A stretch of DNA of 64,000 bases from Xanthomonas sp. F10 (GCF_014206815.1 NZ_JACHNP010000002.1:558001-622000); one strand, 5' to 3'; counted from the first letter of the stretch, positions 19,730 through 29,378 are shown. Numbers and translations are program-made. The notes: generated by a model from the letters alone, not told the origin.

Positions 19730-21289
19730 TCAGGCCAGCGCGTCGGCGATGCCGGCCGGCGCGCCCTGGCGCTGCCGCAGCACGCGGTTGGCCACGTCCA
19801 GCCAGGCCAGCGCGCTGGCCTCGATGATGTCGCGGCTGGTGCCGGTGCCGTCGTACTCGACCTCGCCATGGCGCACGCTGAGGTTGGCCTCGCCGCGCGC
19901 GTCGGCGCCGATGCCGACGCTGTGCACCTGGTAGCTGTCCAGCACCAGCTGCACGCCGGTGGCCGCCGACAGCGCGGCGAACAGCGCGTCCACCGGGCCG
20001 TCGCCCTCGGCGCGCTCGCTGACCCGCTGGCCATCCGGATCGGACAGCTCGACCTGCGCGCTGGCGCGCTGGCCGCGGTCGCTGACGGTCATCGACGACA
20101 GGCGGTAGCCCTGGCTCTCCGGCGCGTCCTGCATCATCGCCTGCAGGTCGGCGTCGTTGACCACGCGCTGCTGCTCGCACAGCGCCTTGAACGCGTCGAA
20201 GGCGATGTTCAGTTCGGCCTCGTCCAGCACATAGCCCAGCGCGCGCAGGCGCTGCTCGACCGCGGCGCGGCCGCTGTGGCGGCCCAGCACCATCTGCGAG
20301 GACTCCCAGCCCACGTCTTCCGGGCGCATGATCTCGTAGGTGCCGCGGTGGCGCAGCATGCCGTGCTGGTGGATGCCCGACTCGTGGGCGAAGGCGTTGC
20401 CGCCTACGATCGCCTTGTTGCGCTGTACCGGCATGCCGACCAGGCGCTGCAGCAGCTGCGAGGTGGCGACGATGCGCGGGGTGTGGATCGCGGTGTCCAG
20501 CTCGTAGAACGCGTTGCGTACCTTCAGCGCCATCGCGATCTCTTCCAACGCGCAGTTGCCGGCACGCTCGCCGATGCCGTTGATGGTGCATTCCACCTGC
20601 CGTGCGCCGCCTTCCACCGCGGCCAGCGAGTTGGCCACGGCCAGGCCCAGGTCGTTGTGGCAGTGGGTGCTGAAGACCACCCGATCGGCGCCGGGGACGC
20701 TGGCGATGATCCGCGCGAACATGCCGCGGATCTCTTCCGGGGTGGTGAAGCCGACCGTGTCGGGCAGGTTGATGGTGGTGGCGCCGGCGGCGATCGCCAC
20801 GCTGGCGACCTCGGCCAGGAAATCCTCCTCGGTGCGGGTGGCGTCCTCGGCCGAGAACTCCACGTCGTCCACGTACTGGCGCGCCAGCGCCACGTGCTTG
20901 CGCACCGACTCCAGCACCTGCTCACGACTCATCCGCAGCTTGTGCTCGCGGTGCAGCGGGCTGGTCGACAGGAACACGTGCAGGCGCGGATTGGCCGCCG
21001 CTTCCAGTGCCCGTGCCGAGGTCTCGATGTCGGCGGCCAGGCAGCGCGACAGCACCGCCAGGGTCGGCGTGCGCAGCTCGCGGCCGATCAACGCCATCGC
21101 CTCGCGGTCGGACTGCGAACTGGCCGGGAAGCCGGTCTCGATGATGTCCACGCCCAGCTCGGCCAGGGCGCGCGCCATCACCAGCTTCTGCGGCGGGGTC
21201 ATGCTGCAGCCGGGGGATTGCTCGCCGTCGCGCAGGGTGGTGTCGAAAATGCGGATGCGGGGGGTCTGGGAAGAAATGGAAGTGTTCAC
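19730..21289 (-). CDS. leuA: 2-isopropylmalate synthase
   Basis: Committed step of leucine synthesis: acetyl-CoA plus 2-oxoisovalerate. The 519 residues contain the DRE-TIM barrel ([16 protein letters not shown] at about 13-28, metal ligands in [14 protein letters not shown] near 205-218, [15 protein letters not shown]) and the C-terminal LeuA dimer domain that binds leucine for feedback inhibition (about 390-519). The GTG start overlaps the ilvA stop as GTGA and has AGAGGAA eight bases upstream, so translation is coupled to ilvA. Placement of an isoleucine gene immediately before leuA is typical of the Xanthomonas-type ilv-leu block. Confidence 0.95.
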   Translation of the reverse strand: MNTSISSQTPRIRIFDTTLRDGEQSPGCSMTPPQKLVMARALAELGVDIIETGFPASSQSDREAMALIGRELRTPTLAVLSRCLAADIETSARALEAAANPRLHVFLSTSPLHREHKLRMSREQVLESVRKHVALARQYVDDVEFSAEDATRTEEDFLAEVASVAIAAGATTINLPDTVGFTTPEEIRGMFARIIASVPGADRVVFSTHCHNDLGLAVANSLAAVEGGARQVECTINGIGERAGNCALEEIAMALKVRNAFYELDTAIHTPRIVATSQLLQRLVGMPVQRNKAIVGGNAFAHESGIHQHGMLRHRGTYEIMRPEDVGWESSQMVLGRHSGRAAVEQRLRALGYVLDEAELNIAFDAFKALCEQQRVVNDADLQAMMQDAPESQGYRLSSMTVSDRGQRASAQVELSDPDGQRVSERAEGDGPVDALFAALSAATGVQLVLDSYQVHSVGIGADARGEANLSVRHGEVEYDGTGTSRDIIEASALAWLDVANRVLRQRQGAPAGIADALA

Positions 21290-22386
21290 CAGATGGGTTC
21301 CTCTACGGCGGCGGTGGCTTGCGGATGGGGATGCGGGGACGACGCGATGCGGGCAGGAGCGGGCGGGGCGGGACGTTGGCTGCGAAGTCGCTCGGCGCTG
21401 CGGCGGCGCGGCTTGCGCGGCGGGCGCGGGCGCACCTCCGACAGCAGCGTCGCCAGCACGCCGGCGTCGATGTTGCCGCCGGACACCACCGCGCATTTGC
21501 GCTTGCCGGCGACGCGGCGCCCGGCCGCCAGGGCCAGCGCGCCGGCGCCCTCGGCGATGACGTGCTCCTCCAGCGCCAGGCGGACCAGCGTTTCGCGCAG
21601 TTCCGCCTCGCGCACGATCACCACGTCGTCGAGCAGGCTGGCGCACAGCCGGCGGGTGATGAACCCGGGGATTTTAACCTTGACGCCGTCGGCCAGGGTG
21701 GGGACGGGATCCACGGCGCGGATGTCGCCGCGGATCGCCCGCGCCATCGAATCCACGCCCTCGACCTGCGCGCCGACCACGCGCACGCCCTGCGAGCGCA
21801 GCGCCAGGGCCACGCCGGAGGCCAGGCCGCCGCCGCCGATCGGCACGATCACCACGTCCGGGGCGTGCGCGGCCAGCTCGATGCCGACGGTGCCCTGGCC
21901 GGCGATCACATCCGGGTCGTCGAAGGCGGACAGGAAACGGTAGCCGTTCTGCTCGGCCAGTTCGCGGGCGAAGGCGAAGGCCTCGTCGTAGCTGTTGCCG
22001 TGCTGGCGCACGGTGGCGCCCCAGTGCGCGACGCCGGCGATCTTGGTCTGCGGCGCGCCGTGCGGCATCACCGTGATGGCCTGCACGCCCAGGCGGTGCG
22101 CGGCCCAGGCCACGCCCTGCGCGTGGTTGCCGGCGGAGGCGCAGATCACCGCGCGCTCGTCGCCGCGTTCCAGCCCGGCCAGCAACGCATTGAGCGCGCC
22201 GCGCACCTTGTAGGAACCGGTGCGCTGCAGGTTTTCCAGCTTCAGCCAGACGCCGAAGCGCTCGGCGTAATGTACCGGCGTCGGCGGCAGGTAGCGGCGC
22301 AACCGCGCCTGCGCGGCCAGCACGTCGGCGACGCTGACGGCGACGTGCGGTACGTCCGGCTCCTGCGGGACGGTGATGTCAGACAT
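21286..22386 (-). CDS. ilvA: Threonine dehydratase, short form without a standard regulatory domain
   Basis: A PLP fold-type II enzyme that deaminates threonine to 2-oxobutyrate, the precursor for isoleucine. The 366 residues show the PLP lysine in [16 protein letters not shown] (about 51-66), [15 protein letters not shown], the phosphate loop [10 protein letters not shown] (about 185-194), and SGGNIDAG. The catalytic domain ends near residue 320. The canonical two C-terminal ACT-like domains of IlvA are absent, and the last ~45 residues are an Arg/Pro/Ala-rich tail ([18 protein letters not shown]...). It may therefore lack isoleucine feedback inhibition. The position inside the operon favours a biosynthetic role over a catabolic TdcB role. 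The stop overlaps the leuA start. Confidence 0.88.
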   Translation of the reverse strand: MSDITVPQEPDVPHVAVSVADVLAAQARLRRYLPPTPVHYAERFGVWLKLENLQRTGSYKVRGALNALLAGLERGDERAVICASAGNHAQGVAWAAHRLGVQAITVMPHGAPQTKIAGVAHWGATVRQHGNSYDEAFAFARELAEQNGYRFLSAFDDPDVIAGQGTVGIELAAHAPDVVIVPIGGGGLASGVALALRSQGVRVVGAQVEGVDSMARAIRGDIRAVDPVPTLADGVKVKIPGFITRRLCASLLDDVVIVREAELRETLVRLALEEHVIAEGAGALALAAGRRVAGKRKCAVVSGGNIDAGVLATLLSEVRPRPPRKPRRRSAERLRSQRPAPPAPARIASSPHPHPQATAAVEEPIW

Positions 22387-22388
22387 GG

Positions 22389-22555
22389 AGCCGGGACCGC
22401 GGACCCGGGACCCGGGAAAAGCGGGTTCCCGGAGAAGCGACCTCCATGGAAGAAGACACCTCCGTGCAGCCCTCGCTTGCGCACGTTTCGCGCTGCGCCT
22501 GACACCCGCGGCGACCGCCACGGGTTCCGGGTCCAGGGTCCCGAATCCCGACCTT
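22389..22555. repeat. GGGACC/CCCGAATCCCGA-type inverted repeat between ilvM and ilvA
   Basis: The 170-base gap inside the operon is bounded by GGGACCGCGGACCCGGGACC at the left and, at the right, TTCCGGGTCCAGGGTCCCGAATCCCGA-like sequence of opposite sense. It is of the same style as the GGGATTGGGGATT repeat at 57667. No gene is seen in it. Confidence 0.6.
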
Positions 22556-22556
22556 T

Positions 22557-22805
22557 TCATACCACCCCATCCAGCGCGGTCACGCGCACCGATTCGCAGT
22601 CGTAGACCTTCTCCATCTGCAGGCGCAGGGTCTCGCCGGGACGGTTGCCGTCCACCACCAGTTGCAGGTGCCAGCGGCCGGCGTCCTCGGCCACCGGCGC
22701 GCCGCTGATCGAGATCGGCGCGAAGCCGCGGCGTTCGGCCATGCCGATCGCGCGCAGCAAGGCGCCGTCGATCGGTTTCAGCACCAGGTCAAGCTGGTAA
22801 CGCAT
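22557..22805 (-). CDS. ilvM: Acetolactate synthase regulatory (ACT) subunit
   Basis: Small subunit of acetolactate synthase II type. The 82 residues form a single ACT-like domain (MRYQLDLVLKPIDGALLRAIGMAERRG, then LQLVVDGNRP) of the IlvM kind. Its start overlaps the end of ilvG by 17 bases, a normal ilvGM arrangement. It likely stabilises and tunes IlvG. Enteric IlvM-type enzymes are rather insensitive to valine, and the same may hold here (inference). Confidence 0.9.
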   Translation of the reverse strand: MRYQLDLVLKPIDGALLRAIGMAERRGFAPISISGAPVAEDAGRWHLQLVVDGNRPGETLRLQMEKVYDCESVRVTALDGVV

Positions 22806-24510
22806 GTGTCGTCTCCTGGCGCTGGGCGGCGGGATTGCTTTCCAGCATGGTGCTGTTGGCGGTGTTCGGCGGCACCAGCGGCCACACGTTGGCGCGCGCG
22901 TCGATGGCCACGTGCAGCAGCGCCGGGCCCGGCTGCGCCAACAGCTCGGCCAGCGCGTCCTCGACCTGGCCGCGCGCGGTGATGCGCTTGGCCGGGATGC
23001 CGAACACCTGCGCCAGCGCGGCGAAATCCGGGTTGTCGGACAGGTCGATCTCGCTGTAGCGCTCGGCGAAGAACAGTTCCTGCCATTGCCGCACCATGCC
23101 CAGCGAACTGTTGTCCAGCAGCACGATCTTCACCGGCAGCTTGCAGCGGGCGATGGTGACCAGCTCCTGCACGTTCATCATGAAGCTGCCGTCGCCGCTG
23201 ACCAGCACCACCGTGCGGTCCGGGCAGGCGAACTGCGCGCCCATCGCCGCCGGCAGGCCGAAGCCCATGGTGCCCAGCGCGCCGCTGGTCAGGTGATTGC
23301 GCGGGTGGTTGAAGCGGCAGTGCTGCGCCACCCACATCTGGTGCTGGCCGACGTCGCAGGCGATCACGGTGTCGGCGGGTGCCAGTTCGCTCAGCCGCTT
23401 CAGCAGGCCGGGCGCGTAGATGTCCTGCCCGGGCGCGTCGTAGCGCGCGCCGAACTTCTCGCGATGGCCGACGCAGCGGGCGTGCCAGGCCTCGCAGGTG
23501 CTGGTCGCCGCGGCCAGCGCGCGCAGCGATTGCGCCACGTCGCCAGGCACGGCGATGTCGGCCTGGCGCAGCTTGGAGATCTCGCAAGCGTCGGCGTCCA
23601 GGTGGATGACCCGCGCGAACGGCGCGAATTCGGCCAGCTTGCCGGTGGCGCGGTCGTCGAAGCGGGCGCCGACCACGATCAGCAGGTCCGACTCCTGCAC
23701 CGCCATGTTGGCGGCGCGGGTGCCGTGCATGCCCAGCATGCCCAGGTAATGCGGGTGCGCGTGCGGCAGCGCACCCAGGCCGCGCAGGGTCAGCACGGTG
23801 GGGATGCGAGTGGCCTCGACGAACTGGCGGAACGCCTCCACCGCATCGCCCAGGGCGATGCCGCCGCCGCCGTAGATCACCGGCTTTTCGGCGCCGGCGA
23901 TCGCCGCCAGTGCCTCGGCCAGTACCGCATCCTGCGGCGCCGGCGGGGTCGGCACTTCCGCCGGCACGTGCGCGGGCAGATGCGTGGCATCGGCCAGTTG
24001 CACGTCCTTGGGCAGGTCGATCAGCACCGGGCCCGGCCGCCCTTCGCGGGCGATGCGGAACGCGTCGCGCAGCACCTGCGGCAGGTCGTCCACGTGTCGC
24101 ACCAGGAAGCTGTGCTTGACGATCGGCAGGGTCAGCCCGAACACGTCCAGTTCCTGGAACGCGTCGGTGCCAAGCAGCGGCGTGGCGACCTGTCCGGTCA
24201 GGCAGATCATCGGCACCGAGTCGAGCATCGCATCGGCGATGCCGGTGACCAGGTTGGACGCGCCCGGCCCGGACGTGGCGACGCACACGCCGACCCGGCC
24301 GCTGGCGCGGGCGTAGCCGTTGGCGGCCAGCGCCGCGCCCTGCTCGTGGCGGACCAGGATGTGCTTGAGCTGGCTGTCTACCAGCGCGTCGTAGAACGGC
24401 ATGATGGTGCCGCCCGGATAGCCGAACAGCGTGTCCACGCCTTCGGCTTCCAGGGCCTGCGTCAGCCAGCGCGCGCCGTTGCGGGGCGTGCCGTGAGCGG
24501 AGGAGTTCAT
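22789..24510 (-). CDS. ilvG: Acetolactate synthase large subunit
   Basis: ThDP/FAD enzyme that condenses pyruvate with pyruvate or 2-oxobutyrate, the first common step to valine, leucine and isoleucine. The 573 residues contain the catalytic glutamate in RHEQGAALAANGYARA (about 54-69), TSGPGASNLVTG, the FAD region, and the ThDP motif VLVSGDGSFMMNVQEL ending with the Asn-Asn-type DNSSLGMV (about 433-475). It lies directly downstream of ilvC (43 bases) and overlaps ilvM. Confidence 0.96.
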   Translation of the reverse strand: MNSSAHGTPRNGARWLTQALEAEGVDTLFGYPGGTIMPFYDALVDSQLKHILVRHEQGAALAANGYARASGRVGVCVATSGPGASNLVTGIADAMLDSVPMICLTGQVATPLLGTDAFQELDVFGLTLPIVKHSFLVRHVDDLPQVLRDAFRIAREGRPGPVLIDLPKDVQLADATHLPAHVPAEVPTPPAPQDAVLAEALAAIAGAEKPVIYGGGGIALGDAVEAFRQFVEATRIPTVLTLRGLGALPHAHPHYLGMLGMHGTRAANMAVQESDLLIVVGARFDDRATGKLAEFAPFARVIHLDADACEISKLRQADIAVPGDVAQSLRALAAATSTCEAWHARCVGHREKFGARYDAPGQDIYAPGLLKRLSELAPADTVIACDVGQHQMWVAQHCRFNHPRNHLTSGALGTMGFGLPAAMGAQFACPDRTVVLVSGDGSFMMNVQELVTIARCKLPVKIVLLDNSSLGMVRQWQELFFAERYSEIDLSDNPDFAALAQVFGIPAKRITARGQVEDALAELLAQPGPALLHVAIDARANVWPLVPPNTANSTMLESNPAAQRQETTHALPA

Positions 24511-24553
24511 ACGGTGGCGACCTTTCGGTGGAAGCGGGTGGGGGAGCCGCGGG

Positions 24554-25561
24554 TTACGCGGCCTTGGTGCCGCCGGCGGCCGGAGCGGCAGCGGCGTCGC
24601 CGTTGAGCCACACCATCTTGGCGCGCAGCTGCTTGCCGACCGTTTCGATGGGGTGGTCCAGGTCGGCCTGCTTGAACTTCGTGTAGTTCGGCAGGCCGGC
24701 GTTGTACTCGGCCACCCAGTTCTTGGTGAAGGTGCCGTTCTGGATGTCGGTCAGCACGTCGCGCATGCGCTCCTTGGTCGCCGCGTCGATCACCCGCGGG
24801 CCGCTGACGTAGTCGCCGTACTGCGCGGTCTCGGAGACGAACTCGAGCATGCGGGTGATGCCGCCTTCGTAGAACAGGTCGACGATCAGCTTCAGTTCGT
24901 GCAGCACTTCGTAGTAGGCGATTTCCGGCTGGTAGCCGGCTTCCACCAGCACTTCGAAGCCGGCCTGCACCAGCGACGAGGCGCCGCCGCACAGCACGGC
25001 CTGCTCGCCGAACAGGTCGGTCTCGGTCTCTTCCTTGAAGGTGGTCTTGATCAGGTTGGCGCGCGCCCCGCCCAGGCCGGCGGCGTACTCCAGCGCGAAC
25101 TGCTCGGCCTTGCCGCTCTTGTCCTGGTACACCGCCCAGATGCACGGCACGCCGCGGCCGATCTCGTACTCGCGGCGCACCAGCGCGCCCGGACCCTTGG
25201 GCGCGACCAGCACCACGTCCAGGTCGGCGCGCGGCTTGATCATGTCGAAGTGCACGTTCAGGCCGTGCGCGAACAGCAGGCACGCGCCCTGCTGCATGTT
25301 CGGCGCCAGCACTTCCTCGTACAGCTTCTTCTGCACCATGTCCGGGGTCAGCACCGCGACCAGGTCGGCGTCCTTCACCGCCTCGGCGGGGCTCTTCACC
25401 ACGAAGCCGTCGGCCTGCGCCTTGGATTCGGTCGGGCCGCCGGCACGCAGGCCGATGGTGACGTCGAAGCCGGACTCGCGCAGGTTCAGCGCGTGCGCGC
25501 GGCCCTGGCTGCCGTAACCGACGATGGCGATCTTGGTGGTGGGCTGGGCGGAACTGGTCAT
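24554..25561 (-). CDS. ilvC: Ketol-acid reductoisomerase (class I)
   Basis: NADPH-dependent isomeroreductase, the second common branched-chain step. The 335-residue class I form shows the Rossmann loop [17 protein letters not shown] (about 11-27), LTPDMVQ, the segment [19 protein letters not shown], and the metal-site helices ([12 protein letters not shown] about 196-207, [19 protein letters not shown] about 230-248). ATG at 25561 is supported by AAGGA about eight bases upstream; an ATG 19 codons earlier would add a non-conserved tail. It is the first structural gene of the block, preceded by the leader peptide and attenuator. Confidence 0.95.
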   Translation of the reverse strand: MTSSAQPTTKIAIVGYGSQGRAHALNLRESGFDVTIGLRAGGPTESKAQADGFVVKSPAEAVKDADLVAVLTPDMVQKKLYEEVLAPNMQQGACLLFAHGLNVHFDMIKPRADLDVVLVAPKGPGALVRREYEIGRGVPCIWAVYQDKSGKAEQFALEYAAGLGGARANLIKTTFKEETETDLFGEQAVLCGGASSLVQAGFEVLVEAGYQPEIAYYEVLHELKLIVDLFYEGGITRMLEFVSETAQYGDYVSGPRVIDAATKERMRDVLTDIQNGTFTKNWVAEYNAGLPNYTKFKQADLDHPIETVGKQLRAKMVWLNGDAAAAPAAGGTKAA

Positions 25562-25625
25562 GGGGCGGATGTCCTTGAACGGTGTTGGAGTGAAGGGGGG
25601 TCTTGCATTCGCGGTCACTGAAACG

Positions 25626-25654
25626 AAAAACCCCGCGCCGTTGCCGGTGCGGGG
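25626..25654 (-). terminator. Attenuator terminator of the ilv-leu block
   Basis: On the reverse strand a hairpin CCCCGC...GCGGGG with an inner CCG-GCAA-CGG stem is followed directly by five T. It lies between the leader ORF stop (25682) and ilvC, 28 bases past the leader stop, so it would stop transcription unless an alternative RNA fold forms. Confidence 0.9.
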
Positions 25655-25681
25655 TCTGATCGAATCCTGGCTGCTTGTCGC

Positions 25682-25810
25682 TTACACGCCGGTTCGTCCC
25701 GCACTTGTGGGCGAGGTAATAAGCACGAGTACGAGGAGCGACGCCGCAGCGTCCGCGCGCAGGGCGGCGGGCTGGAGGGTCGACTTCGGGCGGGTGTGGC
25801 GCTGCAACAT
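25682..25810 (-). CDS. ilv operon leader peptide with Leu/Val/Ile control codons
   Basis: A 42-residue ORF ending 121 bases ahead of ilvC. Residues 25-31 are Leu-Leu-Val-Leu-Val-Leu-Ile, exactly the three products of the downstream pathway, and an intrinsic terminator follows 28 bases after its stop. This is the architecture of ilv attenuation in enteric bacteria: scarcity of charged Leu, Val or Ile tRNA stalls the ribosome and prevents the terminator. No Shine-Dalgarno precedes the ATG; instead a promoter-like pair ends six bases before it, suggesting a leaderless mRNA. Function is inferred from position and codon run. Confidence 0.8.
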   Translation of the reverse strand: MLQRHTRPKSTLQPAALRADAAASLLVLVLITSPTSAGRTGV

Positions 25811-25816
25811 GCAGCG

Positions 25817-25846
25817 AGATAACCATGGGCTTTGCGCGACTGTCAA
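25817..25846 (-). promoter_or_regulatory. Candidate promoter of the ilv leader
   Basis: A perfect -35 TTGACA (25841-25846, reverse strand), an 18-base spacer and TTATCT (25817-25822) as a weak -10. Six bases separate it from the leader ATG, so the predicted start of transcription coincides with the start codon. Confidence 0.6.
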
Positions 25847-26053
25847 CTGTGTTGCGGGCGTGCGTGGGCGAATGTGCCGAAAGCCGCGCCAGCGCTGCAT
25901 GGTTACGCATGAAACGGAGGTGGCGCAGGCGGCGAAAAGCGCCAATTGCGCGGAACTCCGGCCTTTGCCGACGGCGCGCTGTGCACGTGTACGCGGCGGC
26001 GCCGGCCGCACTCGGGTACGGTGGGTGTCCCCTGTTCTTCCGGAGAGCCGCGC

Positions 26054-27775
26054 ATGTCCGTTTCGCTTCCTTCCCTGGCGCGCCTGGCGCTCGCGCTGGC
26101 ACTGGCGACGTCGGTGCCGGCGCAGGCCGCCGACCGCATCACCGGCCAGCCGTTCGCGACCCGCTCGGAAGTGATCGCCCCGCACGCCATGGCCGCCACC
26201 TCGCAGCCGCTGGCCACGCAGATCGCGCTGGAGACCATGCGCGACGGCGGCTCGGCGGTGGATGCGGCGATCGCCGCCAACGCCGCGCTGGGACTGATGG
26301 AGCCGACCGGCAACGGCGTCGGCGGCGACCTGTTCGCCATCGTCTGGGATCCGAAGACGCAAAAGCTCTATGGCTACAACGGCTCGGGCCGCTCGCCGAA
26401 GGCGCTGACCCTGGCCGAGTTCCAGCGCCGCGGGCTGAAGGAGATCCCGGCCACCGGCCCGCTGCCGGTGTCGGTGCCCGGCGCGGTCGACGGCTGGTTC
26501 GCGCTGCACGAGCGTTTCGGGCGCAGGACGATGGCGCAGAACCTGGCCCCGGCGATCCGCTACGCCCGCGACGGCCATCCGGTGGCCGAGACCATCGCCT
26601 ACTACTGGGACCGCTCGGTGCCGCGGCTGTCGCAGTACCCCGGCTTCAAGGAGCAGTTCACCATCGATGGCCGCGCCCCGCGCAAGGGCGAGCTGTGGAA
26701 GAACCCGAACCTGGCCAACACCTTGCAGCAGATCGCCGACGGCGGCCGCGACGCGTTCTACAAGGGGCCGATCGCGCGCACCATCGACGCCTACTTCAAG
26801 GCCAACGGCGGCTTCCTGCGCTACGAGGACCTGGCCAGCCACCATGGCGAATGGGTGGAGCCGGTGTCCACCAACTACCGCGGCTACGATGTGTGGGAGC
26901 TGCCGCCCAACAGCCAGGGCATCGCCGCGCTGCAGATGCTCAACATCCTGGAAGGCTACGACTTCTCCAAGATCCCGTTCGGCTCGGCCGAGCACGTGCA
27001 CCTGTTCACCGAGGCGAAGAAGCTGGCCTTCGCCGACCGCGCGCGCTTCTACGCCGACCCGGCGTTCCAGCCGGCGCCGCTGGCGCGGCTGATCTCCAAG
27101 GACTACGCCGCGCAGCGGCGTGCGCTGATCTCGATGGACCGCGCGCTCAAGGAAGTGCAGCCGGGCACGCCGAAACAGTTGGAAGAGGGCGACACCATCT
27201 ACCTGACCGTCGCCGATGCCGACGGCATGATGGTGTCGCTGATCCAGTCCAACTACCGCGGCATGGGCAGCGGCATGGCGCCGCCCGGGCTGGGCTTCAT
27301 CCTGCAGGATCGCGGCGAGATGTTCGTGCTGCAGAAGGACCATCCCAACGGCTACGCACCGGGCAAGCGTCCGTTCCAGACCATCATCCCCGCGTTCGTG
27401 ACCAAGGACGGCAAGCCGTGGCTGAGCTTCGGCGTGATGGGCGGGGCGATGCAGCCGCAGGGCCACGTGCAGATCCTGATGAACCTCATCGATTTCCACA
27501 TGAACCTGCAGGAGGCCGGCGACGCGCCTCGGATCCAGCACGACGGCTCCACCGAACCGACCGGGCAGGCCACGGCGATGCGCGACGGCGGCGAGCTGAA
27601 CCTGGAGACCGGCTTTGCCTATGACACCATCCGCGACCTGATGCGCAAGGGTCACCGGGTGATCTTCGCCGACGGTCCCTACGGCGGCTACCAGGCGATC
27701 GCCCGCGACCCGGACAGCGGCGTGTACTACGGCGCCTCGGAAAGCCGCAAGGACGGGCAGGCCGCCGGCTACTGA
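26054..27775 (+). CDS. ggt: Gamma-glutamyltransferase
   Basis: Periplasmic N-terminal-nucleophile hydrolase that cleaves glutathione and other gamma-glutamyl compounds. The 573-residue precursor begins with a signal peptide (MSVSLPSLARLALALALATSVPAQA, cut near residue 25). The large subunit has RDGGSAVDAAIAANAALGLMEP and GNGVGGDLFAIV near residues 60-95. The autocleavage site is the threonine in EEGDTIYLTVAD, Thr381, which starts the small subunit. NYRGMGSGMAPPGLGFILQ is the later substrate region. The start at 26054 has GGAGA eight bases upstream. Divergent from the ilv leader. Stand-alone. Confidence 0.93.
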   Translation: MSVSLPSLARLALALALATSVPAQAADRITGQPFATRSEVIAPHAMAATSQPLATQIALETMRDGGSAVDAAIAANAALGLMEPTGNGVGGDLFAIVWDPKTQKLYGYNGSGRSPKALTLAEFQRRGLKEIPATGPLPVSVPGAVDGWFALHERFGRRTMAQNLAPAIRYARDGHPVAETIAYYWDRSVPRLSQYPGFKEQFTIDGRAPRKGELWKNPNLANTLQQIADGGRDAFYKGPIARTIDAYFKANGGFLRYEDLASHHGEWVEPVSTNYRGYDVWELPPNSQGIAALQMLNILEGYDFSKIPFGSAEHVHLFTEAKKLAFADRARFYADPAFQPAPLARLISKDYAAQRRALISMDRALKEVQPGTPKQLEEGDTIYLTVADADGMMVSLIQSNYRGMGSGMAPPGLGFILQDRGEMFVLQKDHPNGYAPGKRPFQTIIPAFVTKDGKPWLSFGVMGGAMQPQGHVQILMNLIDFHMNLQEAGDAPRIQHDGSTEPTGQATAMRDGGELNLETGFAYDTIRDLMRKGHRVIFADGPYGGYQAIARDPDSGVYYGASESRKDGQAAGY

Positions 27776-27797
27776 AGCCGACCGCGCGCGGCGGGGT

Positions 27798-29378
27798 TCA
27801 TGCCTGTTCGCGGGGCGGCGCCGCGTCGGTGCCGTCGCGCTGCGCCTGCGCGGCCTGTTCGCGCGCGATCCAGGCCTCGATCATGTGCCGCGCGCGCTGC
27901 GCCTTGCGGCGTTCGCGGTTGGACTCGGCATCGAGCACGCGGTACAGCGACACGATCACCAACACCATCAGCAGGGCGAACGGCAATGCCGCGATGGTGA
28001 TCATGCCCTGCAGCGCATCCAGGCCGCCGGCCAGCAACAGCACCGCGGCGATCAGCGCCACCGCCACGCCCCACACCAGCTTGCGCGCCAGCGGCGGGTC
28101 GCCGGCCTCGTCGGTGGACATGCTGGCCAGCACCAGCACCGCCGAGTCGGCGGAGCTGACGAAGAAGATCATCAGCAGCAACAGCGCCGCGCTCGACAGC
28201 AGCAGCGAGCCGGGCAGGCTGTCGAACAGCGTGAACAACACCGTCTCGTAGCCGTTGTGCAGCGCCTGCAGCATGTCGACGTGACCGAACAACTGCGACC
28301 ACAGCGCGGTGCCGCCGAACACCGAGAACCACAGGAAGCCGAGCAGGGTCGGTGCCAGCACCACGCCGACGACGAATTCGCGCACGCTGCGGCCGCGCGA
28401 GACGCGGGCGATGAATGCGCCGACGAACGGCGCCCAGGCGATCCACCACGCCCAGTAGAAGATGGTCCAGTCCGCCACCCAGCGGCTGCCGGAGAACGGC
28501 GACATGCGCAGGCTCATCGTCACCAGCTGGTTGAGGTAGGCGCCCAGCGTGGTGGTGAAGGTGTCGAAGATGAAGCCGGTGGGGCCGAGCACCAGCACCG
28601 CGGCCAGCAGCAGCGCCGCCAGCGCCAGGTTGAAGTTGGACAGCCACTTGATGCCGCGCTCCACGCCACTGCTGGTCGAGGCCATGTACAGCACGAAGGC
28701 CACCGCGATCACCGCCATCTGCACCGGGATGCCGGCGTGCACGCCGAACACGCGTTGCAGGCCGGCGGCGATCTGGATGGTGCCGAAGCCCAGCGTGGTG
28801 GCCACGCCGACCGCGGTGGCGACCACGGCGGCGATGTTCACGCTCTGTCCGATCCAGCCGCGGTGGTGGCGGCCGATGACCGGCTGCAGCATGTCGCTGA
28901 CCAGGCCGCGGCCGTTGCGGTTGTACTGGAACCAGGCCATCGCCAGGCCGATCAGGCCGTAGATCGCCCAGGGATGCAGGCCCCAGTGGAAGAACGCATA
29001 GCGCATCGATGCGCGCGCGGCCTCCATGCTCTGCGGCGCCAGGCCCTCGGGCGGCGCAAGGAAATGCGAGATCGGTTCGGCCGCGCCCCAAAACACCAGG
29101 CCGATGCCCATGCCCGCGGCGAACAGCATCGACAGCCAGCTGCCGCGCGAGAAATCCGGTTCGGCGTCTTCGCCGCCGATGCGCAAGTTGCCGAAGCGGC
29201 CGAAGGCCAGGTACAGCAGGAAGCTCAAGGTCAGGAACACGATCAGCAGGTACATCCAGCCGGCGCCACGGACCACCTCCACCAGTGCCGCCTGCACCAG
29301 CGCATTGAACGGCCCGGGCGCGATGCCGGCGATCAGGACCAGCAGCGCCACCAGGGCGATGGAAATGCGGAACACCAT
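27798..29378 (-). CDS. BCCT-family (betaine/choline/carnitine) transporter
   Basis: Sodium- or proton-coupled importer of quaternary-ammonium osmolytes. The 526 residues hold about 12 membrane segments. Family signatures are GMGIGLVFWGAAEPISHF (about 91-108), HWGLHPWAIYGLIGLAMAWFQYNRN (about 133-157), and the tryptophan-rich TIFYWAWWIAWAPFVGAFIARVSRGRS (about 308-334). FFVSSADSAVLVL follows near 405. The C-terminal tail is charged (Arg/Glu/Gln-rich) as in osmosensing members, although much shorter than in BetP. Substrate is not decided. ATG at 29378 has GGAGA ten bases upstream. Confidence 0.9.
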   Translation of the reverse strand: MVFRISIALVALLVLIAGIAPGPFNALVQAALVEVVRGAGWMYLLIVFLTLSFLLYLAFGRFGNLRIGGEDAEPDFSRGSWLSMLFAAGMGIGLVFWGAAEPISHFLAPPEGLAPQSMEAARASMRYAFFHWGLHPWAIYGLIGLAMAWFQYNRNGRGLVSDMLQPVIGRHHRGWIGQSVNIAAVVATAVGVATTLGFGTIQIAAGLQRVFGVHAGIPVQMAVIAVAFVLYMASTSSGVERGIKWLSNFNLALAALLLAAVLVLGPTGFIFDTFTTTLGAYLNQLVTMSLRMSPFSGSRWVADWTIFYWAWWIAWAPFVGAFIARVSRGRSVREFVVGVVLAPTLLGFLWFSVFGGTALWSQLFGHVDMLQALHNGYETVLFTLFDSLPGSLLLSSAALLLLMIFFVSSADSAVLVLASMSTDEAGDPPLARKLVWGVAVALIAAVLLLAGGLDALQGMITIAALPFALLMVLVIVSLYRVLDAESNRERRKAQRARHMIEAWIAREQAAQAQRDGTDAAPPREQA

